Positions 37,042 through 45,715 of a DNA stretch of 64,000 nucleotides are shown here, in pieces. Origin of the DNA: S5-A14a sp022766365 (lineage in GTDB: Bacteria; Bacillota; Clostridia; Peptostreptococcales; Anaerovoracaceae); NCBI GenBank assembly GCA_050313295.1, contig JBNPLD010000001.1; one strand, written 5' to 3'. Numbering within the stretch: position 1 is the first letter of the stretch; each line of letters opens with the position of its first letter. The notes beneath the pieces are model-generated. The model worked only from the letters and a program-made list of their open reading frames with translations, was not told the DNA's origin and did not search any database. A program made the position numbers and the translations under genes.

Positions 37042-38148
37042 TCAATGTACAAAATCAGAATTACAACTTTCTATGAACCCTCCACCTATTACCTTATCAT
37101 CAATATAAAAAACTAGAGCTTGTCCCGGGCATGGTGCTCTCTGAGGCTCATCAAATTCCACTTGAAGTATTCCATTTCTTCCATCTGCTTTTCTCACATG
37201 TGCAAATGCCGGTTTTGCACCATAACGAATTTTCGCCATGCATTCGAATCCTGACTCATATTCCTCCGGCATATCCTGCGATGACGTTTCCGTAAAAAAG
37301 TTATCCCTTGAAAAAATCCTTTTCTTCATTAAATCATCGTTAGAACCAAGAGTTACTGTATTCCTCACAGAATCGATACATGTAACAAATACAGGCCTGC
37401 CTAAAGCAATTCCGAGACCTTTCCTTTGTCCGATAGTATAATGGTGTATTCCCTTATGCCGTCCTAATACTCTCCCGTTTAAATCGACAAAATCTCCCGG
37501 CTGCAATTTTCGGCCCTGATTCTCAATATAACCTGCATACCCTGCGTCTGATTCTAAAAAACAAATTTCCTGGCTGTCACTTTTCTCCCAATTTGACATA
37601 TTGTTTTCTCTGGCAAAAGATCTGACATCGTCTTTATTTGTTGCATTCCCCAGAGGTAAAATCAATCTGCCAAGTACATCTTGTCCAAGCCTGTATAACA
37701 TATACGATTGATCCTTCAGTCGATTTGCTCCGGCAGAGATGAAAAACCTATCTTTATCATGGTCATGGTAAACCTGTGCATAATGTCCCGTGGCAATATA
37801 ATATGCTCCAATGCTGTTTGCATGGTTAATCAGAAGTTTAAATTTAATGTTGGGATTACACATAACGCAAGGATTCGGTGTCCGGCCCTCACTGTATGAA
37901 TTCAGGAAATCCTGAATGACAATTTTTTTAAAGATTTCAGATGCATCATAAACTATGAGGTCAATTCCCAGCTCATCAGCAACTTCCTTTGCACCTTCTA
38001 CGCCTTCTTCATTGTTACCGAGAACATCAAAATAAAAGCCTGTAACATCCAGACCTCTCTCTCTTAAAAATAAAGCGGCGGTGGTACTGTCAACCCCGCC
38101 GCTCAAACCTAACAAAACTTTATTCTTTACTAATGTCGTGGTGATCAT
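37042..38148 (-). CDS. mnmA: tRNA-specific 2-thiouridylase MnmA
   Basis: Adds sulfur to U34 of Lys, Glu and Gln tRNAs. From the ATG at 38148 it has 368 residues, the family size: PP-loop LLGLSGGVDST near residue 13, catalytic Cys in TPNPCVMCN near residue 101 and second Cys in SQEICFLE near residue 200. A longer frame extends upstream but only through the end of nifU and without family similarity. The 29-base overlap with nifU lacks a normal ribosome binding site, suggesting translational coupling. The neighbouring nifS and nifU supply sulfur. Confidence 0.95.
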   Translation of the reverse strand: MITTTLVKNKVLLGLSGGVDSTTAALFLRERGLDVTGFYFDVLGNNEEGVEGAKEVADELGIDLIVYDASEIFKKIVIQDFLNSYSEGRTPNPCVMCNPNIKFKLLINHANSIGAYYIATGHYAQVYHDHDKDRFFISAGANRLKDQSYMLYRLGQDVLGRLILPLGNATNKDDVRSFARENNMSNWEKSDSQEICFLESDAGYAGYIENQGRKLQPGDFVDLNGRVLGRHKGIHHYTIGQRKGLGIALGRPVFVTCIDSVRNTVTLGSNDDLMKKRIFSRDNFFTETSSQDMPEEYESGFECMAKIRYGAKPAFAHVRKADGRNGILQVEFDEPQRAPCPGQALVFYIDDKVIGGGFIESCNSDFVH

Positions 38149-38569
38149 CGTCGTCGTCCGCATCCGGGTCAAATCCCTCCAGTCCCTTATATGTCTTGCC
38201 GTTTTTCTGAGCATAATCATAAATAGCTGATTTGATTGCATGGTCTGCCAAAACGGAGCAATGAATCTTAACAGGAGGAAGACCTCCAAGCTCGTCTACT
38301 ATCTGTTTATTTGTAATCTCAAGTGCCTCATCTATGGACTTGCCGATTATCATTGAAGTTGCCATACTGGAAGAGGCTATAGCAGATCCACATCCGAAGG
38401 TCTTGAATTTTGCATCTTTGATTATATCATCTTCAACCTTAATCTGTATCTGCATCATATCACCGCAAACGGGACTGCCATAAACCCCGGTCCCGTCCGG
38501 ATTTTCAATCTCTCCTACATTCTTAGGATTCAAAAAATTGTCCATTACTTTATCATTATATAGAGCCAT
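38120..38569 (-). CDS. nifU: Fe-S cluster scaffold IscU/NifU-like protein
   Basis: A 149-residue scaffold with all three conserved cysteines (GSPVCGD near residue 35, TFGCGSAIA near residue 62, KIHCSVLADHA near residue 105) and the conserved Asp next to the first Cys. The ATG at 38569 shares a base with the nifS stop (TGATG), with AGGGGTGG upstream. The C-terminus carries an unusual Asp/His tail (about residues 134-149, DADDDDDHHD) that lies where the gene overlaps mnmA. Confidence 0.95.
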   Translation of the reverse strand: MALYNDKVMDNFLNPKNVGEIENPDGTGVYGSPVCGDMMQIQIKVEDDIIKDAKFKTFGCGSAIASSSMATSMIIGKSIDEALEITNKQIVDELGGLPPVKIHCSVLADHAIKSAIYDYAQKNGKTYKGLEGFDPDADDDDDHHDISKE

Positions 38570-39747
38570 CAATTCCACCCCTTTTCTTCGTTAATAGGAG
38601 ATATCTCCCTCAATCTGATTACGATATTTTTCAATTCGTCAACTACATAGTCAACATCTTCTTTCGATGTAAAATCACCAACCGTCATCCTGACAGTACC
38701 GTGAATCTTCTCCCAAGGTACGCCCATAGCATCAAGCACATGGGACGGCTTCAGTGACTTGGAAGAACAAGCAGACCCTGTTGATACAGAGATACCCTTC
38801 ATGTCCAGGAGAATCAGCAATGACTCGCCCTCAATGAAGTCAAAAGTAACATTGAGATTGCCCGGATGTCTTTGCTTCATAGTTCCGTTTATTTCAACAT
38901 CAGGAATCTCATCTTTGATTCTCTCGAGGAGGTAATCTCTGACTTCAGAAGAATGCTTAACGTGCTTGTCAAAATCTCTCTTTGCTATCTCAGCTGCTTT
39001 TCCGAAACCCACAATACCCGGAAGGTTTTCAGTTCCGGCACGCCTTCCCATTTCCTGAGCACCACCATGGATAAAGTTGGTCGGTCTCATTCCTTTTCTG
39101 ATATAGAGGGCACCCATACCCTTTGGGCCATAGATCTTATGCGCTGACATTGAGAGAAAATCAACCCCCAGAGCTTTTACGTCGATGGGAACATTCCCGA
39201 GGGCCTGTACCCCATCTGTGTGAAACGGAATCTTATATCTCTTGGCAATTCCTACCATCTCCCTGATATCCTGAACCGTTCCCACCTCGTTATTAACAAG
39301 CATTATGGATATCAGTATCGTCTTATCAGTTATTGCATCTTCCAAATCCTTCGGGTTAACTCTGCCGTCAGAGTCAACTCCCAGATAAGTAACTTCAAAG
39401 CCATGAGCTGCCAGGTACTCACATGTATGAAGAATAGCATGATGTTCAATTTTAGTCGTTATGATATGGTTACCCTTTCCTTTTTTTCTCATGGCATCAG
39501 CCATTCCTTCAAGGGCCCAATTATCTGCCTCAGTTCCCGATCCTGTGAAGAAAATTTCCGAAGGATCTGCATTAATTAAATCTGCTAATTGCTTCCTGGC
39601 TTTATCTATTGCAGCCTTCGAGTTTAATCCACCCGAATATAGGCTTGATGGATTCCCATAGTTTTCCGTAAAATACGGTATCATTTCCTGCAACACTTCG
39701 TCTTTGACAGGAGTCGTTGCTGAATAATCTAAATATACCTGTCTCAT
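38569..39747 (-). CDS. nifS: Cysteine desulfurase
   Basis: PLP enzyme that delivers sulfur from cysteine for Fe-S clusters and tRNA thiolation. The 392-residue protein shows the PLP-lysine in SAHKIYGPKG near residue 205, the cofactor His in TKIEHHAILH near residue 100 and the persulfide Cys in STGSACSSKSLKPSHVL near residue 328 on an IscS-like loop. First gene of nifS-nifU-mnmA. A GAAGGAGT site precedes the ATG. No iscR is adjacent. Confidence 0.96.
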   Translation of the reverse strand: MRQVYLDYSATTPVKDEVLQEMIPYFTENYGNPSSLYSGGLNSKAAIDKARKQLADLINADPSEIFFTGSGTEADNWALEGMADAMRKKGKGNHIITTKIEHHAILHTCEYLAAHGFEVTYLGVDSDGRVNPKDLEDAITDKTILISIMLVNNEVGTVQDIREMVGIAKRYKIPFHTDGVQALGNVPIDVKALGVDFLSMSAHKIYGPKGMGALYIRKGMRPTNFIHGGAQEMGRRAGTENLPGIVGFGKAAEIAKRDFDKHVKHSSEVRDYLLERIKDEIPDVEINGTMKQRHPGNLNVTFDFIEGESLLILLDMKGISVSTGSACSSKSLKPSHVLDAMGVPWEKIHGTVRMTVGDFTSKEDVDYVVDELKNIVIRLREISPINEEKGWN

Positions 39748-39818
39748 ATACTCACTCCTTCTTTATATGCTCTAACTAACTTATACCAAAATACTTAGAA
39801 GTTAAACGAGCATTTAAT

Positions 39819-40028
39819 TTATTTTTTAATCATATCCAAGTGATTTTTCAGGTTAGCTTTGAATGAGTCGATATATTTACGCCTTAAAATCTTCTGTTCT
39901 TTTTCTTCTGCGCCGGTTAGTCCGGAGGATGATTTGGCCTTCCTTGCAAGTTGATTAATCCTCAAGATTTCCTCCTCAGTGATACGAACGAATTTATTAT
40001 CTTTGTTCTTTGTTTTACTCTCTTTCAT
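39819..40028 (-). CDS. DUF896/YnzC-like small protein
   Basis: A 69-residue basic protein with the family pattern ITEEEILRINQLARKAK ... LRRKYIDSFKANLKNHL. YnzC-type proteins are small SOS-linked or uncharacterised helical proteins in Firmicutes; the role is unknown. It starts 17 bases after the Spo0A-like gene and may be cotranscribed with it. Confidence 0.85.
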   Translation of the reverse strand: MKESKTKNKDNKFVRITEEEILRINQLARKAKSSSGLTGAEEKEQKILRRKYIDSFKANLKNHLDMIKK

Positions 40029-40045
40029 GTCTTTCTCCGTACACT

Positions 40046-40843
40046 CTAATTGTTGATAGACAGTCTGACGAAGTCGGAAATTCTAAATATAAATTCCTTT
40101 GGGGTCATATTTTTATTTAAATCATACCCGTTAAATATCAATTTGCTAAACTTTCTGTTTTTAAACTTAGCCATTGATACAGTCTTGCTTATCAGAGAAC
40201 TGATAGACCCAATAGGTCGGTTGTAGCGACCTGATAAGTCAATTATTATTTCCTTCAGCAGGTAGTCATATCTTCCTATTTCAAACACACTTAATAGTAT
40301 AGCATGTCTCAGGTAAATAGCACCTTTATATCTTTGATTTATTCCAAAATCATTAAGAATATTTGTCACAAGTTTTTCCGTATAAGCGTATTTAGACGTT
40401 TTATCGGAACTGTTTTCGATGGAATGGATAAGTATCCTTTCACTTTCCGAAAAATCGCCCAAACGATAGCTCTGAATTCTATCGATCTCTCTATCAAGAA
40501 ATTCAACATTAACAGGCTTAAGCAGATATGATATCCTACCCATATCCATGTGTTCAAGAAACACATCAAATGCCTGAATAGATGAAATAAGAATTATTCC
40601 GGGGGAATCCTTCAGATTATTTCTGAAATAAAAAGTTCTGGCAATTTCTGTTCCGTTTACATTTGGTAACACAGCTTCAATAATGAGAATGTCAAGTTTT
40701 GTTTCCTCGAGCTTTGCCATGCAGTCTTTACCACTTCTCAATTTAACCGGCAGGTCATATCTGTCAGAGTGCTTTGAGAAATGATCCACAAGATCGCTAT
40801 ATAACGATGAATCGTATATAGCTAAACCAATTTTTGTAATCAT
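40046..40843 (-). CDS. Divergent Spo0A-like response regulator with Glu at the phosphoacceptor position
   Basis: A 265-residue protein that aligns over its whole length with Spo0A. Receiver domain (residues 1-122): the acidic pair is reduced to Tyr10-Asp11, the phosphoacceptor Asp is Glu56 (DILIIEAVLP; codon GAA checked at 40676-40678), while the Ser/Thr (IILISS, 87) and Lys109 (YLLKPV) are kept. C-terminal domain (about 155-265): the NDFGINQRYKGAIYLRHAI stretch matches the Spo0A sigma-factor/DNA-binding domain, but the recognition helix SRVERAIRHAI of Spo0A reads GSISSLISKTV here, so the 0A-box contacts are gone. SD GGAGATGAA precedes the start. A phosphorylation-independent regulator is the inference. 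Confidence 0.8.
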   Translation of the reverse strand: MITKIGLAIYDSSLYSDLVDHFSKHSDRYDLPVKLRSGKDCMAKLEETKLDILIIEAVLPNVNGTEIARTFYFRNNLKDSPGIILISSIQAFDVFLEHMDMGRISYLLKPVNVEFLDREIDRIQSYRLGDFSESERILIHSIENSSDKTSKYAYTEKLVTNILNDFGINQRYKGAIYLRHAILLSVFEIGRYDYLLKEIIIDLSGRYNRPIGSISSLISKTVSMAKFKNRKFSKLIFNGYDLNKNMTPKEFIFRISDFVRLSINN

Positions 40844-40864
40844 TTCATCTCCATGGTTTACTTT

Positions 40865-40909
40865 ATGTCAGTAATAATTTCTAATGTGTTGAAAGTATTA
40901 TACTGACAT
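40865..40909 (-). promoter_or_regulatory. Inverted repeat over the Spo0A-like promoter, candidate operator
   Basis: Perfect 9-base arms ATGTCAGTA (40865-40873) and TACTGACAT (40901-40909), 27 bases apart. One arm overlaps the -10 hexamer, the other lies in the untranslated leader, a placement expected for repression or autoregulation. Confidence 0.4.
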
Positions 40910-40926
40910 CAAAAACAAGCTTGCAA
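40897..40926 (-). promoter_or_regulatory. Promoter of the Spo0A-like gene
   Basis: Minus-strand TTGCAA (40921-40926), 18-base spacer, TATAAT (40897-40902), 54 bases before the start codon. Confidence 0.6.
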
Positions 40927-41042
40927 TACACTTCAAGAGCCACTACGCTCATCAAATCATTTTTTTCATAGGACTAATGTATTAATACATCTTCACCACA
41001 TATGCAATATCAACTGTATCACTCTGATACCTATGAAGCGGA

Positions 41043-41774
41043 TTAAATGGTTACCATATCTTTCATACTTTCAAAGCGTTTATCACCTATTCCACTGACA
41101 TTCTTTAAATCATCTATGGTATTAAACCGGCCGTTTGTCTTTCTGTACTCAACGATTCTTGAAGCCATTGACGGACCCACACCCGGAATATCCTGAAGCT
41201 TAGACTCATCAGCCTGATTTATATTTATCTTGCCTCCATATTCTCCTGCGGAACTTCCTCCTTTTCCACAATCAGCCACTTCACCCTTCTTGTATATATG
41301 TATCTTCTGACCATCGGTAACAACTTCTGCCTTATTAATAGTATTAAGATCTGCTTCTTCAGTAAGACCACCGGCTTGAGCTATCACTTGGAAAACTCTG
41401 TCTCCATCATTAATTTTATATACGCCGGGCCTGAGAACTTCGCCTTCAATATCAACATACATTAAACTTTTTTCTTCTAAATCTTCTGTATTGCTTATCT
41501 TATTCCCATTTTTTAATTTATTAAATCCTTTTTTCGATTTATCTTTTATTTTACCATTCGAATCTTTTTCTTCATTCTGTCTCTCTTTATTAAGATAGTC
41601 GTCAGATCCGGTAACGCCTTTAATATCTTTGGAAATCTTCAAACTGTCATCTTTATCCCCATTGATAAAAAATAGAAAAGCAGCTACACCTATCAACAAG
41701 ATAATTGCAACTGCTTTAATATATCCACTGTAATCTTCCCAAAAGAAACTGATTTTTCGAACAATCGATTTCAT
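41043..41774 (-). CDS. comEA: ComEA family DNA-binding protein (SLBB + helix-hairpin-helix)
   Basis: A 243-residue membrane-anchored DNA receptor for transformation. An N-terminal membrane segment (about 20-38) is followed by a charged low-complexity linker (about 42-100, rich in Lys, Asp and Asn), an SLBB domain (about 105-165: VDIEGEVLRPGVYKI) and a C-terminal double helix-hairpin-helix (about 180-243: INQADESKLQDIPGVGPSMASRI). ComEA pulls incoming DNA across the envelope. comEC is not adjacent in this window. The separation from the Spo0A-like gene is about 200 bases. Confidence 0.93.
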   Translation of the reverse strand: MKSIVRKISFFWEDYSGYIKAVAIILLIGVAAFLFFINGDKDDSLKISKDIKGVTGSDDYLNKERQNEEKDSNGKIKDKSKKGFNKLKNGNKISNTEDLEEKSLMYVDIEGEVLRPGVYKINDGDRVFQVIAQAGGLTEEADLNTINKAEVVTDGQKIHIYKKGEVADCGKGGSSAGEYGGKININQADESKLQDIPGVGPSMASRIVEYRKTNGRFNTIDDLKNVSGIGDKRFESMKDMVTI

Positions 41775-41802
41775 GTGATCACCACCTGTTTTTTACATTA
41801 TT

Positions 41803-42522
41803 TTACTGTAAAATTATGGATTTGTCAACTCTATCTTCGAGAATTATTTTCATTCTAAATATCTTTAAAGTTTGAATTATCGATTCATCATGAGACAGAT
41901 TGCAGAATTTAAAAAAAGAGTTCAAAAGTACTTCCGGATTCAAGTTGGAATTACTGCCGCAATCCACTTGAAATTCAAGAATGTTTCCATCTCTCAACCT
42001 CATCCAATGTATCTTATCTTTAATTTCAGTCTCTACCATCTTTTTTGTCTTCTTATGCCTTCGTAGGCCATAAATCTTTTCCTGTGACAGAAAATCATCC
42101 ACGACATTCTGTGATATACGAGGGAATTCTTTTGAAGATACAATTTTATATACCGCAGCACAGGTAGATGCGGAAAGACTTTTTATACTATCATGCATAA
42201 GACCGGCTGACGTCACCTCGATTCCCTTGGGCAAATTTTCATTTAGAGATTTTTTTACCAATTCGGGATTGTCATCTGACATAAGTTCTACTTCCATAAA
42301 CTCTCTCATACCTGTGTAACCCAGAGAAAGCGGTTGAGCAAGAGAAATCTTCGGATGAGGGTTAAAACCATGAGAGTAGGCTATTTTATACCCGGCACTT
42401 TTCAGAGTTCTTCTAAATAATCTTTGAAGATCTAAGTGGGAAATATATATCATTAAATCAAATTTTTTGAAAGTAAAAACGTATCGGTTGGCTTTGCCCG
42501 AATCAGTTATCATCTTTGGCAT
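41803..42522 (-). CDS. TIGR03936-type (DUF2344) radical SAM-associated protein
   Basis: A 239-residue protein from the ATG at 42522, which GGGGAGG precedes by 6 bases. The conserved block FTFKKFDLMIYISHLDLQRLFRRTL followed by AYSHGFNPHPKISLAQPLSLGY is diagnostic of the family that is encoded next to or fused with the large radical SAM protein of the following entry. The role is unknown; conservation next to obg and rplU suggests a link to ribosome or rRNA modification. It overlaps the radical SAM gene by 20 bases. Confidence 0.9.
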   Translation of the reverse strand: MPKMITDSGKANRYVFTFKKFDLMIYISHLDLQRLFRRTLKSAGYKIAYSHGFNPHPKISLAQPLSLGYTGMREFMEVELMSDDNPELVKKSLNENLPKGIEVTSAGLMHDSIKSLSASTCAAVYKIVSSKEFPRISQNVVDDFLSQEKIYGLRRHKKTKKMVETEIKDKIHWMRLRDGNILEFQVDCGSNSNLNPEVLLNSFFKFCNLSHDESIIQTLKIFRMKIILEDRVDKSIILQ

Positions 42523-44365
42523 ATATTCCTCCCCATTTACATTCAACTTTTCTGTTTACGCCACAGCCGACACAACCATATCTGCAGTCGTGAGTTATGA
42601 GGCACTCTTGAGCTCGTTCCCACTCCTTACGAAGAAATTCTTTTGTTACACCGCTGTCAATTTTATCCCATGGCAAAATTTCATCTTCATATCTGGGCCT
42701 TTGCGCAAAAAAAGCACCATCAATTCCTGCATTTACAGCAGCCTTATCCCATTTTTCTTTAGAGAAGTGTTCGCTCCATCCATCGAATTTACAACCAAGC
42801 TTGTGTGCTTCCAAGAGGAGCTCTCCAACTCGTCTGTCCCCTCTTGCCAGTATTCCTTCAATGACTGAAACTCCATCATCATGATAGTTGAATTTAACTC
42901 CCTTAATCCTGAGCTTATCCTTAAGATAGCGGTGTTTATCTCTGAAATTGTCAATTGTATTCTGTCCTGCCCATTGAAACGGAGTGTGTGCCTTGGGAAC
43001 AAAATTGGAAACACTGACAGTAATGTTGAATCTGCCTCCCATACTGCTATCTCTATGAATTTCCATAATTTTGCGTGCTATATCGGCTATACCGTCGAGA
43101 TCATCATAGGTTTCAGTTGGGAGTCCTATCATAAAGTAAAGCTTCACACTCCTCCATCCGAGTTCAATGGCCTGGGAAACTGCATCAAAAATATCGTCCT
43201 CAGTAATCCCTTTATTTATAACATCTCTTAATCTTTGGGTACCTGCTTCCGGAGCAAAAGTTAGGCCGCTTTTCTTATATCCTTGAATTTGCTCTAAAAC
43301 ATTGAAGGAAAAGGTATCAAGTCTCAGAGATGGCAGGGAAAGAGATACGTTTTCTTTCTTGCAATAGTCCATCAGTTCTGTTGCAAGAGGCTCAAACTGG
43401 CTGTAATCACTTGTTGAAAGAGATAGGATAGATAATTCATCGTGTCCTGTACTTTTTAGCTGATTTTTTGATATATTAATTATCGTATCTTTTGCTCGTT
43501 CTCGTATAGGCCTGTATATGATTCCCGCCTGACAGAATCTGCATCCTCTGGTGCATCCTCTAAAGGTTTCCACTACTGCTCTATCATGCACTGTCTCAAT
43601 CAAAGGAACGATAGGATTCATTGGGAAGTCTTGACTATCAAGATCCTGTATCATTGCTTTTTCTATTATGTCATTAGCCTCATTATAAGTCTTCTCATAA
43701 GATTTAATCGTTCCGTCTTCCTTGTAAAGCTCATTATAAAATTTCGGCACATAAAGTCCAAGTCCCGATGACTTTGAGGCAAATTGGAGAAAAGCTTCCT
43801 TAGAATCACCGTTTTTTTTGTATTTTCTGTATTCATCCAAAACACAGACAAGAGATTCTTCTCCATCACCGATGACAAAAATGTCTATAAAATCCGCCAG
43901 TGGTTCAGGGTTAAACGCACAAGGTCCTCCTGCTATAATAAGGGGATAAGTTTCATCTCTCTCTTTGGACTTAAGAGGTATTCCTCCAAGCTCAAGCATA
44001 TTAAGAATATTAGTGAATGACATCTCATATTGAAGAGTAAATCCCAATACATCAAGGTCTGTCAGTGGAATCTTATTCTCAAGAGTGAATAATGGAAAAT
44101 CTTCATTTCTCATCAACTCTTCCATGTCCGTTCCTGGAGCAAAGATTCTTTCACATGAAATTCCTTCTCTATCATTTACAATATTGTATAGAATCTGCAT
44201 ACCCACATATGACATCCCAATCTCGTAAATGTCAGGAAATGCAAAACCAAATACTATATCCTGTTCATCAGGATTTTTAACTATTGAATTTTTCTCTCCT
44301 CCTATATATCTGGCAGGTTTATCTACCTTATTCAAAAAATGGGTAATATCCGGCTTTTTCTTCAT
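42503..44365 (-). CDS. TIGR03960-type B12-binding-like radical SAM protein
   Basis: A 620-residue protein from the ATG at 44365, 7 bases after the obg stop. An N-terminal cobalamin-binding-like domain (about 1-200: FAFPDIYEIGMSYVGMQILY) is followed by the radical SAM core with FRGCTRGCRFCQAG near residue 245 (CxxxCxxC) and a C-terminal segment containing extra cysteines (CLITHDCRYGCVGCGVNRKVEC) that may bind a second cluster. The reaction is not known. It always travels with the DUF2344 gene. Confidence 0.92.
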   Translation of the reverse strand: MKKKPDITHFLNKVDKPARYIGGEKNSIVKNPDEQDIVFGFAFPDIYEIGMSYVGMQILYNIVNDREGISCERIFAPGTDMEELMRNEDFPLFTLENKIPLTDLDVLGFTLQYEMSFTNILNMLELGGIPLKSKERDETYPLIIAGGPCAFNPEPLADFIDIFVIGDGEESLVCVLDEYRKYKKNGDSKEAFLQFASKSSGLGLYVPKFYNELYKEDGTIKSYEKTYNEANDIIEKAMIQDLDSQDFPMNPIVPLIETVHDRAVVETFRGCTRGCRFCQAGIIYRPIRERAKDTIINISKNQLKSTGHDELSILSLSTSDYSQFEPLATELMDYCKKENVSLSLPSLRLDTFSFNVLEQIQGYKKSGLTFAPEAGTQRLRDVINKGITEDDIFDAVSQAIELGWRSVKLYFMIGLPTETYDDLDGIADIARKIMEIHRDSSMGGRFNITVSVSNFVPKAHTPFQWAGQNTIDNFRDKHRYLKDKLRIKGVKFNYHDDGVSVIEGILARGDRRVGELLLEAHKLGCKFDGWSEHFSKEKWDKAAVNAGIDGAFFAQRPRYEDEILPWDKIDSGVTKEFLRKEWERAQECLITHDCRYGCVGCGVNRKVECKWGGIYAKDDN

Positions 44366-44372
44366 AGCATTC

Positions 44373-45665
44373 CTAATACTCATCATAATATTCAAACTCA
44401 TAATCAAAAAGTTTGATTGTATCTCCTTCTTCCAGACCCATAGCAATCAATTCATCCATAGCTCCGCTCTTTTCTATATATTTATATAAATATCTGAGTG
44501 AACCTAAATCGTTGAAATTCGTGGAAGCAAATATCTTTTTAAGCTGCTTGCCCTCCAAAACAAATTTATTACCTTCTTTTCTTGCGTAGATATTTTTAAA
44601 GTCAGGATCCTTATCATCTACTGACATGTCGAAATAATCTATTTCAGGTTCAGGCTGCGGATTTTGAATAGCTTCATCCAGAAGCTTTAAAGTCGCATCC
44701 AATACTGATTTTATTCCAATCTTTAAAGGTGCAGAAGTTGGAAAAACTTCTATTCCTTTACTATTAACATAGGTCTTGAATTCCCTATATTGCTCTGAAT
44801 CTTCACCTATCAAATCAATCTTATTGGCACAGACAATCTGCGGTTTATTCCCAACTTGCTTATTATACAACTCCAATTCTCTGTTAATTTTATCAAAATC
44901 GTCAATAGGATTCCTTCCTTCACTTCCGGAAACATCTACTACATGAATCAGAACCTTGGTCCTTTCAATGTGTTTGAGGAATCTAAGACCAAGGCCTATT
45001 CCCTTATGTGCACCCTCGATAATTCCTGCTATATCTGCCAGTACAAAACTTCTGTCATGAACTTCTACAACACCAAGGTTTGGTGCGATTGTGGTAAAGT
45101 GATAGTTTTCAATTTTTGGCTTAGCAGAGGTGGTTACAGCCAAAAAACTTGATTTCCCAACGTTTGGAAATCCTACCAATCCCACATCAGCCAAAACTTT
45201 CAGCTCCAGTATTACATCTCTCTCCACTGAAAATCCACCGGCTTGAGCAAAGTTAGGAGCCTGCCTGACAGAATTTTTATATTTGTCATTACCTTTACCA
45301 CCACGGCCGCCTTTTGCAGCTATGAATGATTGACCATCTTCCACAAGGTCAACCATGAGTTTTCCGCTTTCAGCTTCGATAATTTCTGTACCGACAGGGA
45401 CTTTAATGATAAGATCCTCACCTTTTTTACCAAACTTCTTCTTTTTCATTCCATCTTGACCATTTTCGGCTTTATACTTTGTCTTGTATCTGAAATCCAT
45501 CAGTGTTCGGTAGTTTCTGTCAGCCTGAAATATCACATTTCCTCCGTTACCTCCATCTCCACCATCAGGTCCTCCTTCAGGTACAAATGGCTCTCTTCGA
45601 AAAGAAACGGCACCGTCTCCTCCTTTACCGGAGATTATATGAATCTTTGCTCTATCTATAAACAT
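44373..45665 (-). CDS. obg: GTPase Obg (CgtA) with OCT domain
   Basis: Ribosome-assembly and stress GTPase. The 430-residue protein has the glycine-rich Obg fold (1-158), the G domain with P-loop GFPNVGKSSF near residue 165 and NKID near residue 283, and the C-terminal OCT domain (about 350-430) of Gram-positive Obg. The ATG at 45665 is preferred: GGAG precedes it. Gene order rplU-rpmA-obg is classic, here without prp. Confidence 0.97.
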   Translation of the reverse strand: MFIDRAKIHIISGKGGDGAVSFRREPFVPEGGPDGGDGGNGGNVIFQADRNYRTLMDFRYKTKYKAENGQDGMKKKKFGKKGEDLIIKVPVGTEIIEAESGKLMVDLVEDGQSFIAAKGGRGGKGNDKYKNSVRQAPNFAQAGGFSVERDVILELKVLADVGLVGFPNVGKSSFLAVTTSAKPKIENYHFTTIAPNLGVVEVHDRSFVLADIAGIIEGAHKGIGLGLRFLKHIERTKVLIHVVDVSGSEGRNPIDDFDKINRELELYNKQVGNKPQIVCANKIDLIGEDSEQYREFKTYVNSKGIEVFPTSAPLKIGIKSVLDATLKLLDEAIQNPQPEPEIDYFDMSVDDKDPDFKNIYARKEGNKFVLEGKQLKKIFASTNFNDLGSLRYLYKYIEKSGAMDELIAMGLEEGDTIKLFDYEFEYYDEY

Positions 45666-45715
45666 TAAGTCTCCAATCAATTAAAAAGGATCCTAAAGAG
45701 GACCCTTGTGCATTC

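Noticed and set aside
37042..38289. Longer MnmA form starting at 38289
   Set aside because: The first 47 residues show no family similarity and merely read across nifU in another frame.
41043..41774. Low-complexity linker in comEA as an error or repeat expansion
   Set aside because: Charged linkers of varying length between the membrane anchor and the SLBB domain are normal for ComEA.
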